A DNA stretch of 64,000 bases from a virus: positions 1 to 64,000 of IMG/VR virus record IMGVR_UViG_3300012984_000001; one strand, written 5' to 3'. A program made the position numbers and the translations under genes. This document shows positions 17,001 to 23,841 of this stretch, piece by piece. The notes below the pieces were generated by a model, which saw only the letters and a program-made list of their open reading frames with translations, searched no databases and was not told where the DNA came from. Within the stretch, counting starts at the first letter, position 1, and each line of letters starts with the position of its first letter.

Positions 17001-17717
17001 CAACACATGAGTTCTTCTGATTTTAAATCTGGTAAATATTTCAAACCATCCGTAGCTAATAAAATGGCTATGGCAACAATGCTTAAATCTCTAACATCTT
17101 CTTTAGCAACTATGATGTTTATTTTAGCCGCATATAATGCATTAAAAGACGATGATGATGAAGAAATGACTGTGGAAACTGACCCAACAAGTTCAGATTT
17201 CGGAAAAATCAGAAAAGGTGATATGAGATATGACCCGTGGGGAGGATACGTGCCATTGATTACTTTATATGCCAGATTATGGGAAGAAGAAGTAAAAAAA
17301 GCCGATGGAAGCAAGTATAAATTTGGAGAACAACCTTTTGGCATCCAAAGTAGAGGAGATGCAGCAACTAAATTTTTGGTAAACAAAGAATCTCCAGGAT
17401 TTCAAGCATTCCATCATTATATGACTTCTGTAGAAAAACCTAATCCAGAAACAGGCGAAATGGAAAGAGTGAACAAATTTGGAGAAAAATTATCCGAAGA
17501 CGAAGCATTCTCATTATATCCTATTTTCTTAGGTTCCGTTAGAGATGCTATAAAAGAAGACCCAGATGCCGTTAAATCAATATTAACTGCTTGGTCTGTA
17601 TTAGGATTAGGAAACGTTCAAAATTATAAATCCAGTGGTGGTTCTAAAAAAGAATCAGGAGGAAAAGGTTCTGGCCCGAAATTGCCTTCTCCACCAAAAC
17701 CTCCTACTCCAAACTAA
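11055..17717 (+). CDS. Giant virion-associated protein with GNAT-like segment (2,220 aa)
   Basis: I take ATG 11055, just after the previous stop, over an upstream GTG at 11022. Mostly charged coiled coil. A GNAT-like patch lies about 42% along: VNEGYRRKGIATAVYNYAES has the R-x-x-G-x-A acyl-CoA loop, preceded by a matching strand (GENIAHIAFWKD). Hydrophobic helices occur in the first third (GELGSGLLGFLGYTATMSG region) and near the C-terminus (LATMMFILAAYNAL). A conserved-looking C-terminal part contains GDMRYDPWGGYVPLITLYAR and a Pro-rich end. Proteins like this are usually packaged in the capsid and ejected. It ends at a strong bidirectional terminator. The GNAT call is a motif judgement. Confidence 0.6.
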   Translation: MEQPKKPKFDPNKAYDVVPEEKPAFNPNLPYDEVKKKDSSTYSSQKKESDLVQKTGSLDGQNISGFPEIKSFNPLDKFLPKITNDGRNKKRKEQLQKELSIIKVTPENMDIVSSKTDELSALQKEEEAVKKAETNRRVNTLENSFYKATKDDNDELVAEQRLDDAVNVKGFWNNVKNISKKAYNSALQSVAVSNPGALGLIKYSADTDPLASEKKQVLSEAKQSNEKLTDSEITDRAKSLFKEKEKYNLFVDRANSFLDNLDPKDKEVLRQDRALKSEHLQEDNLKRLKVSSAIKSVAENKISQYKNLNSQIEQLNSQNKAIPEGLIQEHQSLKNQIIGLGNDLKKNEDYIQKNRQDLGTAQQELDLFKREYGDAENILGNIGASAGELGSGLLGFLGYTATMSGNPMNIALGLETSKLSSDISKGIAENREFLRKPVESIESPEGFVNYASDLVANQLPILAVTATGAGGLATIGASSTGQKYTEMNDEVMSGKASYSPFQMATAPLLYGGAEVISELPTMNILKKGGRVFESIVKGESDLIKKSAFENAKEWAKDYGIDMSKEMAGEQFTNFAQNFNDKYILGKDDVNLLDNTGQVFKDTFTLTSILKASPHVFGAIVKPFQTNTSLNTLDENSKKIMEFSAQLENENLTDTERQVIQKQIDKATIQNSKIMANTISDVDSMNPELYDEVVKLNGEIGKIKFQAKDIKDGNLENKQELLNELKGEYSALQNKRTDIIEGKTTVVDILPLPEQEKLKRQALNELTKELNPTGEKDLTIDNEQITERANEIYNKSKSEKINEVAPEVTTEEVESKTEIQKPTNETQEVKEVVIPNQKTPKGVLENNKYTLNNGEQYNIKIYDGINGEVKSFDDRKDKDRLSLVVANEKGENIAHIAFWKDIDGKFYSNNTNVNEGYRRKGIATAVYNYAESLGIDIKPSQTQTKMGESFYKTREKRKEDADYSPEDIIKEETFDYKTGESAVTLEKNQKKVIDEIDKVVDLSKQEQNKTIEKIDESAQEEDIKDNGGVSAGVKPVDEVRVTEQEDTSKESVPKPVEPKPSEAKVEVEEKTLEKKKTFVREPRKRTLLARIKEGGNEKDITESLNSLNDRYNVRNQEKSAQQAVSFVDEVGTVEAINALRTPDAIKETDTRMLVYNEVLDKLTRDIDEASEKNPEDRNELISMFQELSNEFDNEIRRSAQGLSVMNYIYNKNQSLKYNLSKLIRDYKANDANGEIPAEVKAEFERLTKELKEVESKIKDAEKRAIKAEEELAIKNIQEDINRKKELASRNKSGLTETEQKRKKELKNKFFGRLNDVTSIATMLADGEFREYLGLTFKAAKGDLANFSKQILKEIGDGAKKHMPKLFSEAESIYNDVLQKSEAKKSGEVSIGSDGKIKIPAQLFRNYVEAGETDIDVISKKIKEDISEDYPDVDVREIRDALTGYGKQVNPNKDEITGKMNRLKEYGRLLSAYQDVLSREMPKKSGIIRQKTEQKSRELRREVNRLAKELGLETINLEEQWATAIDKIKSNLKNQIEDLDKQIEKGEKRKVERTQTKLDAEAEALKSVRDEKKKILDDLVGKPELTEEQKIARAENALEKSIAKLQEEIDTQNIAYQEKPTALNSAKLENLRAQKKGLLATKQLLREEAGLIEEKRLKTAKTRVKKQISDLEERITNKDFAKKEVKPILADSELNELRAEREELYEHFEKLKYIQELKERSKARKFLDASLEALGLLRALKASLDLGLIGIQLRGFTYSELFRSRKELAKKFWKLFGAIGSQAKADKAMKQLVGHPLFPLAKKLDIGITQPDLRQEVREEMASGNLLRTIWNSPFILAKKAGLGNFGDAKKKSLGDTIIDEYKKQYNKFAKNKFDISEKEKFSRAEQFKNANVFEAIERGLSAYGNQLRFEEFVRGVERLKAEGKDELNHPEDYKALASYIRTFSGRAKPAGFEMNQKLLNVFFFSFKNAVSVFQQLNPVYYAMQHMSSSDFKSGKYFKPSVANKMAMATMLKSLTSSLATMMFILAAYNALKDDDDEEMTVETDPTSSDFGKIRKGDMRYDPWGGYVPLITLYARLWEEEVKKADGSKYKFGEQPFGIQSRGDAATKFLVNKESPGFQAFHHYMTSVEKPNPETGEMERVNKFGEKLSEDEAFSLYPIFLGSVRDAIKEDPDAVKSILTAWSVLGLGNVQNYKSSGGSKKESGGKGSGPKLPSPPKPPTPN

Positions 17718-17720
17718 ATT

Positions 17721-17753
17721 ATAATAACACCCTAGTAAAATACTAGGGTGTTA
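17721..17753. terminator. Bidirectional terminator between convergent blocks
   Basis: AATAACACCCTAGTA (17721-17735) and its exact complement (17739-17753) form a 15-bp hairpin with a 3-base loop, between the plus-strand virion block and the minus-strand early block. T-rich on the plus side and A/T-rich on the other, so it can stop both. It includes the stop codon of the minus gene. Confidence 0.9.
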
Positions 17754-18444
17754 TTGATTTAAGATATTCTTCAAAATCTCTAAACAAGGTCAATCCCATT
17801 ATGTCTTGTCTGGAAGCCTCAAAAGCAATTTTCAAATCTTCTTGGGAATATATTTTTCTTTTTTCGACAGGAATTTCGTTGAGTACTTTTGCATTGAAGT
17901 ATTTTGACATTTCTTTCACTTCTTCCAAAAACCTTTCCTGTTCGTCTTCTCGACTTCTTCCAAGATATTCTACAACATATTTTAGTACAGGATTTGCTTT
18001 AGGTTGAGTAATACTTTTCAAGTCTTCTTTCGTCAATCCTGTAGATTTATCATTATATGCTTTCTCTATTGACTCAATTACTTCTGGAGTAACTTTTATT
18101 TTAGGAAAATCGAGATTTGCTATGCGTCTATTTATAGGTGTATTTTTAACTTTACACACTCCATCTTTAAAAATTAAATATTCAGAATCTATTGAATCGA
18201 CTCCTGTTCCTAAATTTGAAGGGTTAGATTCTTTACATAAATTAGGGAATAATGTAAAAAACTCTATCGCTTTAGGGTCTGAGGTTTTAAAAGTTCCATC
18301 GTTAAAAGCGATAGTATTATTTTCTTCGAAAAAATCCACTTCCAATTGATTCAAGAAGCAATCCATTAAGAAATTCTTTTTTGCTTCTGTGTCTTCTAGC
18401 GAGTTTAGATAAGCGATTTGCTCTTTGTTTATTTTTATTTTCAT
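17743..18444 (-). CDS. Hypothetical protein, last gene of the leftward block
   Basis: 233 residues, acidic N-terminal half and helical C-terminal half (NPVLKYVVEYLGRSREDEQE). No recognised domain. Its stop lies inside the shared terminator hairpin. Separated from the upstream gene by five bases, so probably co-transcribed. Confidence 0.7.
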   Translation of the reverse strand: MKIKINKEQIAYLNSLEDTEAKKNFLMDCFLNQLEVDFFEENNTIAFNDGTFKTSDPKAIEFFTLFPNLCKESNPSNLGTGVDSIDSEYLIFKDGVCKVKNTPINRRIANLDFPKIKVTPEVIESIEKAYNDKSTGLTKEDLKSITQPKANPVLKYVVEYLGRSREDEQERFLEEVKEMSKYFNAKVLNEIPVEKRKIYSQEDLKIAFEASRQDIMGLTLFRDFEEYLKSITP

Positions 18445-18449
18445 AAATT

Positions 18450-18773
18450 TTATTTTTTAGGATTTTTTATAGGTAGCCAAGATGAAAAAATATAAAATGA
18501 GTGTTCACTTTTAATTTCACGATAGCCGGATATGTACTCTTCTCCTCCATCTCTTGACCAAATTGGCTCGGACTTTGAAGTTGGAGGAATTTCTTCTATT
18601 TTAAAATTAACTCCTTGGTTTTTCAACATAGTTTCAATTCTGCTAGGATATTCCTTAGAGACTAAACCAACAGTTTGTTGATTGTTTATTTTCTCCGCAA
18701 TTTCCAAAACCATAGCAAGAGTCATTCCTTTTCTTCTAGGTTGTATTTCCGTTATTTGTGTTTTTTGCTTCAT
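18450..18773 (-). CDS. Hypothetical protein
   Basis: 107 residues; overlaps the start of its own upstream neighbour by 38 bases. Contains a positively charged N-terminus (QPRRKGMTLAMVLEIAEK) and a region that could be a short alpha/beta fold. Not recognised. Confidence 0.6.
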   Translation of the reverse strand: MKQKTQITEIQPRRKGMTLAMVLEIAEKINNQQTVGLVSKEYPSRIETMLKNQGVNFKIEEIPPTSKSEPIWSRDGGEEYISGYREIKSEHSFYIFSSWLPIKNPKK

Positions 18774-18963
18774 GTTGATAACATATTCTTAAAAATTCGT
18801 TTTCCACTTCTTCGGGAATGGTTCCGATATTGATGCTAAAACCTAGCGGACGGAGTTCCCTCCATTCTATTGAAGAATTGTTTCGGAGGAAGTTTCTCAT
18901 GTCTTTTTGACGCTGTAGTAGTTCTGGAGTTACCGGAACCTTATCCATTGCTTTACGAGGCAC
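18736..18963 (-). CDS. Hypothetical small protein
   Basis: 75 residues, MPRKAMDKVPVTPELLQRQ opening, single likely helical bundle. Both ends overlap neighbours in other frames, typical of tightly packed early phage genes. No family recognised. Confidence 0.55.
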   Translation of the reverse strand: MPRKAMDKVPVTPELLQRQKDMRNFLRNNSSIEWRELRPLGFSINIGTIPEEVENEFLRICYQHEAKNTNNGNTT

Positions 18964-19225
18964 TTATTTTATATTTTTCCATAACTACAATCCACGTAGA
19001 ATAATATTCACCATCATTAGTTCCAGATACTTGTTTTAATATCCAACCCTCTTTCATTTTACCCATAATAAATTTTGATACATTTCCTGCATCTGATTCA
19101 GAATAAAAATATTTCACAATAAACGTTTTTGGAGTAGATGGCTTAACAGTCATTATGCTAACAGTTGTGGCAGAAACTAAGGTTATTAAGATAATTCCTA
19201 ATGTAAAATAAAATAAGTTTTTCAT
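18953..19225 (-). CDS. Small membrane-anchored protein
   Basis: 90 residues with one N-terminal hydrophobic helix (LFYFTLGIILITLVSATTV) after MKN, then a soluble beta-like domain of about 60 residues. Topology suggests an inner-membrane protein with periplasmic domain. Unknown function. Confidence 0.6.
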   Translation of the reverse strand: MKNLFYFTLGIILITLVSATTVSIMTVKPSTPKTFIVKYFYSESDAGNVSKFIMGKMKEGWILKQVSGTNDGEYYSTWIVVMEKYKISAS

Positions 19226-19244
19226 AATTTATATAGTTTAGTTT

Positions 19245-19460
19245 TTAAAATAAATCAATTTGAACATTTGTTTGTTTTTTACTCTCGATAACTTCTATTC
19301 TTTCAGGATAAACTCGAATGTAATTATTGATGTTTATAACGAGTTGGCCTGTGAAGTTTTCACCATCAAGGCCAATATCCAGAAACTTTAGAATTTGGTT
19401 TCCGTCTTCATTGTAAAGAATGTTTTTCTTTCGATGATAGGTTTGTTCTGGATTTAACAT
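19245..19460 (-). CDS. Hypothetical small protein
   Basis: 71 residues directly downstream of the sliding clamp gene, two bases apart. Ends IDLF, and a C-terminal hydrophobic QxxL/F-like tail next to a clamp gene could be a clamp-binding peptide, but that is speculation. No domain recognised. Confidence 0.55.
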   Translation of the reverse strand: MLNPEQTYHRKKNILYNEDGNQILKFLDIGLDGENFTGQLVININNYIRVYPERIEVIESKKQTNVQIDLF

Positions 19461-19462
19461 CT

Positions 19463-20548
19463 CTAAGAAACTATCATTGGAGAAAGCAAAACTCTAGTAT
19501 GAGTTTCTTCTAATAAAGCAGGAGTTTTTGAGGTGTTGAAATACATTACAATATCCTCTTCCAAAGTAGCTGAAATATTTCTCAATTGATTAATATTCAA
19601 TCCAATTCTAATTTCGTTTCCTTCGTACTCAAAATCTGTTACATTCTCTTTTGCTGTGTGTTTCAGAAAATCATTTTCATAGGATAAAATCATTTTTTCT
19701 TTAGAAATTTCCATAATCAAAGACTTGCTGTCCTTATCAGAAATAGCTGAAAATCGCTTAATACAAGCAAAAAACAATTCTTTGTTTATTTTAAGGCAAG
19801 ACTCTTTTTTGATGGAGTTCAGCAATTTTCCATAGTCTGGGGAGTTTACTGATAACTGCAAAGTTTCTATCGAAATATTATCAAAATAAACACAAAAGAA
19901 ATTGCTATTGTATTTCAGTGTTACGTCTGAATCGACATTGATAGTTTGGCTGATAAATTTTGCCGATTCCGTTGTAAGCAAAATCTCTACATCATCTCCA
20001 TTGTAGTCGAATTTCTTTTCATAGATAGCGTTTTTACTTATTCCAGCAATATTTAGTTTTCCTTCTTTTGATTTTACTACAACACGATTAAGATTATCTG
20101 TCAAAGCATCTACATACGGAATTGCTTTTCTGATTCCATCAACAAAAAGTTCTGAATCTACTTTGAATGATTCCAAGTTTCCTAAATTTGGACTTTCTGG
20201 AAAAATTATCGCTTCTTCTGTAGGCAGTTTGTAATCTCCAAGTTTTGATGAAATTTCAAGTGTATTCTTTTCAAAACTAAGCGACAAATCAATATTAGGC
20301 AAACTAGACAAAATGTTTTGCAAAAGCGATTTTGATACGCAAAAAGCGAAAGATTCAGTGCTGTCCACCTTCATGGTTATGCTTGTCCTAGTTTCTTGAT
20401 TGTAGGCTGTTATTTTAAGCTCAGTTTCCTTCACTTCAATAAGTAGGTTGGTCAAAATAGGTAGTGTGGTCCTTTCTTTTACAACCGGAGAAACTACATT
20501 CATAGATTTTAAAAACTCTATGCTGTTTACTGTTATCGTTTTTTTCAT
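19463..20548 (-). CDS. dnaN: DNA polymerase III beta-like sliding clamp
   Basis: 361 residues, the length of bacterial beta clamps. The three-domain pattern is visible: LPILTNLLIEVKETELKITA in domain 1, the VSKSLLQNILSSL segment, and a C-terminal LLSPM tail. Clamps tether polymerase to DNA. No polymerase gene is seen in this window, so it may load host polymerase onto phage DNA. Stop and start overlap neighbours closely (ATGA with the upstream gene). Confidence 0.85.
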   Translation of the reverse strand: MKKTITVNSIEFLKSMNVVSPVVKERTTLPILTNLLIEVKETELKITAYNQETRTSITMKVDSTESFAFCVSKSLLQNILSSLPNIDLSLSFEKNTLEISSKLGDYKLPTEEAIIFPESPNLGNLESFKVDSELFVDGIRKAIPYVDALTDNLNRVVVKSKEGKLNIAGISKNAIYEKKFDYNGDDVEILLTTESAKFISQTINVDSDVTLKYNSNFFCVYFDNISIETLQLSVNSPDYGKLLNSIKKESCLKINKELFFACIKRFSAISDKDSKSLIMEISKEKMILSYENDFLKHTAKENVTDFEYEGNEIRIGLNINQLRNISATLEEDIVMYFNTSKTPALLEETHTRVLLSPMIVS

Positions 20549-20862
20549 TATGATATTTGTTTGTCGATGAATTTTTCTAGTTTGTCTAATCCAATTAAAG
20601 ATAAATTATCAAATAGTTTCTCTAAAACTAGGTCACTAACGATGCTTCTATTGTAGCCAGCAGGATATTCAAAACGAACTTCTGATTCTGTTTCTTGTAT
20701 TGTTTCGATCAAAGCTAATTTTTCTTCTTTTAAATCGTCAATTTTACTTTCAAGCATTGCTATAGAATCTGATTGCTCTTCGACGAACTCTATAATTGAT
20801 TCTGTGTCAACATCAAATTCATCATGAATATAATTTAATTGCTCTAATACTTGGTCTTTCAT
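20548..20862 (-). CDS. Acidic coiled-coil protein
   Basis: 104 residues, strongly acidic, with a heptad-like segment around residues 30-60 (IAMLESKIDDLKEEKLALIE). Overlaps the clamp gene start by one base, so the two are likely translationally coupled. Function unknown. Confidence 0.6.
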   Translation of the reverse strand: MKDQVLEQLNYIHDEFDVDTESIIEFVEEQSDSIAMLESKIDDLKEEKLALIETIQETESEVRFEYPAGYNRSIVSDLVLEKLFDNLSLIGLDKLEKFIDKQIS

Positions 20863-20867
20863 TTTAT

Positions 20868-21158
20868 TTAGTTTTTTATGTTAGTTAATTTTGAGTATAA
20901 GTCAATCGCTTTTTGTTTCTCTTCTTCTGGAAGTTTATGAAGAGTATAGGTGTAGGTATTTCCGAATTTATTTTGCTCAGTCTTAAATTCTTTTTCAAGA
21001 CCTATTCCATGTGTTAAAACTAATTCAGAAACTCTTGTCCGATACCCTGCTAAATATGGAAATGTAAAAAGTGATATTTCGCCATATAAAATAAGTTGAA
21101 GAAGTACTTCTTGAGTATTTGTTTTCGGTGCGGTATAACCTTGTATTTGTGGTTTCAT
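20868..21158 (-). CDS. Helix-turn-helix-like small protein
   Basis: 96 residues. LLQLILYGEISLFTFPYL then GYRTRVSELVLTHGIGLEKE resembles the short winged-helix proteins frequent in phage replication regions (a helix-turn-helix followed by a wing TYTYTLHKL). Possible DNA-binding role next to the RusA-like gene. Confidence 0.5.
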   Translation of the reverse strand: MKPQIQGYTAPKTNTQEVLLQLILYGEISLFTFPYLAGYRTRVSELVLTHGIGLEKEFKTEQNKFGNTYTYTLHKLPEEEKQKAIDLYSKLTNIKN

Positions 21159-21161
21159 AAT

Positions 21162-21653
21162 TTAGTAAGTTATAGTTAATTCTATTCTAGCATCAAATAA
21201 TTCTTTTATTTCTACAAATCGACAAGTTTTTTCTTTTATGAATTGAACAGTATCTTGTTTAATCACATTATCTAAAACTAAAGTGTCATTTCCTATTTTG
21301 GTCCATAAATCGGCTAGGTTATCTAAATCCCAAGATGGAGAATAATCTTTTTTTGGTGGGTTCCAAGATATTCCATTTTTAGTTCTCCTCACGTCTCCAT
21401 GATTAAGAACTGTATGAAATTCATAAAGAAGTTTTATGTTTCTGGAATCAATATTCAAACCTTTAAATTTAGGCTCAATATTATCCGAGAAATGTTCATG
21501 CAAATATTCAACAACTATTGCCCTAGAAAAATGATTCAAATTTCCATTGTAAATGGCTTGATTGTTTATTTTCATGTATTTGTCAGACTTTATTTTGTTT
21601 TTAGTCTTTCGCACATGAGTCAATAACGGAATTATTAGTTTTATTTCATTCAT
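21162..21653 (-). CDS. RusA-like Holliday-junction resolvase
   Basis: 163 residues. The C-terminal half carries a RusA pattern: SWDLDNLADLWTKI and later LDNVIKQDTVQF, with acidic residues spaced as in the D-N/D-D catalytic set. RusA resolves branched recombination and replication intermediates. The neighbours (HNH zinc protein and methyltransferase) form a DNA-processing cluster. The lysine after the first motif is present (LWTK). Confidence 0.6.
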   Translation of the reverse strand: MNEIKLIIPLLTHVRKTKNKIKSDKYMKINNQAIYNGNLNHFSRAIVVEYLHEHFSDNIEPKFKGLNIDSRNIKLLYEFHTVLNHGDVRRTKNGISWNPPKKDYSPSWDLDNLADLWTKIGNDTLVLDNVIKQDTVQFIKEKTCRFVEIKELFDARIELTITY

Positions 21654-22053
21654 TTGATAGTCTGTTTAGTGAATAACCATTTTCTTTTGCCCACTCAGGA
21701 TGCTCTTCGACATATTTATGCCCTTCACGAGACAAAGCAACCCAATACCGTTCATCTAAGAATAAAGAACCAATGCGGCCCTTTTTATGATGTATGTCAG
21801 TTGTTGGCTTTTTTGTTATAGGGCAAATTTTGTTTTCTGGCTTTCCAAGAAAAATAATTCTCTGTGATTGGTATTTTAAATTTTCTAAAGTCCGTTTATC
21901 TGAAACCTTTTTAATAGGAGTTGGCTTAAAAACCCTCTTTTTAGATTCAAGGCTTAGATATACTTTTTCAGCTTGTTTACACTCTGTTTCATTGCAATAT
22001 TTCTGCAGAAAAAAGCTTGGAGTGAATTTTTGTTTACAATTCAAGCAACGCAT
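21646..22053 (-). CDS. Zinc-ribbon/HNH-like protein (NinG-like)
   Basis: 135 residues. N-terminal CLNCKQKF...CNETECKQ looks like a treble-clef or ribbon; the C-terminal CPITKKPTTDIHHKKGR with a later H-K-Y-V-EEHPEWA helix is the HNH-like layout found in NinG/Rap-type recombination accessory proteins. Overlaps the RusA-like gene by 8 bases, in keeping with a shared function in junction processing. Confidence 0.55.
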   Translation of the reverse strand: MRCLNCKQKFTPSFFLQKYCNETECKQAEKVYLSLESKKRVFKPTPIKKVSDKRTLENLKYQSQRIIFLGKPENKICPITKKPTTDIHHKKGRIGSLFLDERYWVALSREGHKYVEEHPEWAKENGYSLNRLSNE

Positions 22054-22594
22054 ATTGGTCTTCGATTTTAGTTTTTGGAAAGAAAAATTGAGTATTGAAA
22101 ATAGTTTCTCGTGTGTAACCTTTTTGCATTTGCAGAACTACGGTTTGTATTCTTGCATAGTCAAAAGTTTTTCTCGGAAGCGGAGTTACTGATATCAGAC
22201 CAAACTGTTTCAATTTACGCATACGAGCATCGGAATCTGAAATTGTAAACCACGGCATCAGCATAATTAAATTATCCGACATTTCCATACACTCATTCAA
22301 AATGTGATAACCAACTGCCATTCCTTTTCTTGGAATAGTTTGCGGAGCATTAGTTAAATCCGCTGATTTTGCACTAAACGGTGGATTTCCTACAATAGCA
22401 TCATAACGATTATTTTTGTCATGTAAAAAATAGTCATTTGGTTCATAAACAGTATATCCTTTATCAACAAGGATGCTTGATATTTGCCGAAGACCTGGAG
22501 TTGGTTCCAGAACACTACTTACCCAATCTGGGAGTAATGATACCATGTATTCTCCAACAAAACTAGGAGTTTGAAAATTAGAGTCTATTATCAT
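22034..22594 (-). CDS. DNA N6-adenine methyltransferase-like protein
   Basis: 186 residues. Motif I-like VLEPTPGLRQI at 28-38 and the catalytic NPPF at residues 70-73 are clear. The target-recognition part is short, so it may act alone on short sites or be reduced. It opens QTPSFVGEYMVSLL, common to phage adenine methylases. Likely role: protection from host restriction or marking of phage DNA. Confidence 0.75.
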   Translation of the reverse strand: MIIDSNFQTPSFVGEYMVSLLPDWVSSVLEPTPGLRQISSILVDKGYTVYEPNDYFLHDKNNRYDAIVGNPPFSAKSADLTNAPQTIPRKGMAVGYHILNECMEMSDNLIMLMPWFTISDSDARMRKLKQFGLISVTPLPRKTFDYARIQTVVLQMQKGYTRETIFNTQFFFPKTKIEDQYALLEL

Positions 22595-22595
22595 A

Positions 22596-22862
22596 TTAAA
22601 CGGTTATTAATTCTTCTTCTAAAACTTCTTTTGAAATCCACGATAATAGATTATCCGCAAATTTAGTATCTAGCTTTCTAAATTTTGTAGAGATAAAAAC
22701 TTGGTCATTTCCATCATCTTCAAATAAATACTCTTCTAACCCCAAAAACAGTACTCCTTCATCAAACTCAAAATAATTAATAGTGACTATTTCATTTAAT
22801 TTTGGTATGTTTGTTCCTTCAAAAACACCTATGCAAACTACTTTTTCTCCTACTTCAAACAT
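22596..22862 (-). CDS. Hypothetical small beta-rich protein
   Basis: 88 residues with MFEVGEKVVCIGVFEG and later TINYFEFDEGVLFLGLEEY: the small SH3-like 'VGdkVvCi' type often found in phage early regions. No function known. It ends one base before the methyltransferase start and overlaps its upstream neighbour by 13 bases. Confidence 0.6.
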   Translation of the reverse strand: MFEVGEKVVCIGVFEGTNIPKLNEIVTINYFEFDEGVLFLGLEEYLFEDDGNDQVFISTKFRKLDTKFADNLLSWISKEVLEEELITV

Positions 22863-23035
22863 GGCTCTACATTTATACCATTAATACTAATTAATTTTAT
22901 TCCGAAAACCCACTTTCTTATTTCTTTGACTTGAAGAAATGCGCCGGATTCTGTTTTGTCTTTTATTTTTACTTTGGCGAATTCTTTTTCAAATTCTCCA
23001 TGCCTGTACCAATATTCAAATTCGTATTCGTTCAT
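22850..23035 (-). CDS. Hypothetical small protein
   Basis: 61 residues, basic, opening MNEYEFEYWYRHGEFEKEFA. No recognised domain. Packed between two early genes. Confidence 0.55.
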   Translation of the reverse strand: MNEYEFEYWYRHGEFEKEFAKVKIKDKTESGAFLQVKEIRKWVFGIKLISINGINVEPCLK

Positions 23036-23037
23036 AA

Positions 23038-23406
23038 TTAACTATAATTTTCTTCACTATATCCAACAAATAACTCATACTCCAAATTAATGGTAAAACG
23101 CCACCCATATCCCCAATAATCATCTCCATTTTCTGTAGCGTTATTCCCTCCGATACTCCATTCTACAACTACAGTATCTTTTCCAATGTCAACATAATCT
23201 AAAAAACACCCCATATCAGAGTTTGGAACTTCTGCTTCATCAGGAATATTGTCAAATCTAGCGTACATTTCTAAAACATAATCAAAAGGTTCTTCATTTG
23301 ATTTAAGATATTCTATGTAGTCTTCCGCTGTAGGGTAATATTTTAAATGCTCTTTTTTAATTGCTTCGTAAATACCCGAAAAATCAATGTAGTTTATTAA
23401 ATCCAT
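23038..23406 (-). CDS. Hypothetical acidic protein
   Basis: 122 residues if the ATG at 23406 is used (MDLINYIDFSG), which avoids overlap with the upstream gene; a start at 23436 is also possible. Rich in Asp, Glu and Tyr with a WGYGWRFTINLEYEL strand pattern. Not recognised. Confidence 0.6.
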   Translation of the reverse strand: MDLINYIDFSGIYEAIKKEHLKYYPTAEDYIEYLKSNEEPFDYVLEMYARFDNIPDEAEVPNSDMGCFLDYVDIGKDTVVVEWSIGGNNATENGDDYWGYGWRFTINLEYELFVGYSEENYS

Positions 23407-23410
23407 TTTT

Positions 23411-23593
23411 TTATTTTTTACTTGATAAGTAGTCATTAATAATTTTATTCGCTTTGTATTCGCTTATTTCAAATTCTTTGGCTATCAGCGAAACTCGATT
23501 GTCTTTACTGAATTTCCATCTATCAATTATTTCTTGAATAGTCTTTTCAGTTAAAAAATAAGACTTTGAACCGATTATTGGTCTTTTAGCCAT
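23411..23593 (-). CDS. Small helix-turn-helix protein
   Basis: 60 residues: EKTIQEIIDRWKFSKDNRVS then LIAKEFEISEYKANKIINDY is a homeodomain-like helix-turn-helix (A-x-x-F-x-I-S...A-x-x-I). Probable DNA-binding regulator or terminase-like recogniser. Overlaps the next upstream gene by 19 bases. Confidence 0.6.
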   Translation of the reverse strand: MAKRPIIGSKSYFLTEKTIQEIIDRWKFSKDNRVSLIAKEFEISEYKANKIINDYLSSKK

Positions 23594-23829
23594 TTTGATT
23601 TTATTTTGTATTTACGAAACTCAACATAAGCATGCTGTTTTTCTCTGCTCATTCTGTTTATCTGCATTATTCGCAACTTCAAAAACTGAATTTCATCCAA
23701 TAACTTAAAAGTCATAACTTGAACTTCAAAATTAGAAAGATACGGGTCATTTTTTATTGTTGGCAGATAATCAATATAACTGTCCATTTGCTTCTGCAAC
23801 TCTGAACCATAATTTAGCCAATTCATCAC
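23575..23829 (-). CDS. Hypothetical helical protein
   Basis: 84 residues, basic and helical (LLDEIQFLKLRIMQINRMSR). Lies between the helicase loader and the small regulator. No domain recognised. Confidence 0.55.
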   Translation of the reverse strand: MMNWLNYGSELQKQMDSYIDYLPTIKNDPYLSNFEVQVMTFKLLDEIQFLKLRIMQINRMSREKQHAYVEFRKYKIKSKWLKDQ

Positions 23830-23841
23830 ATAATGTTTTAT

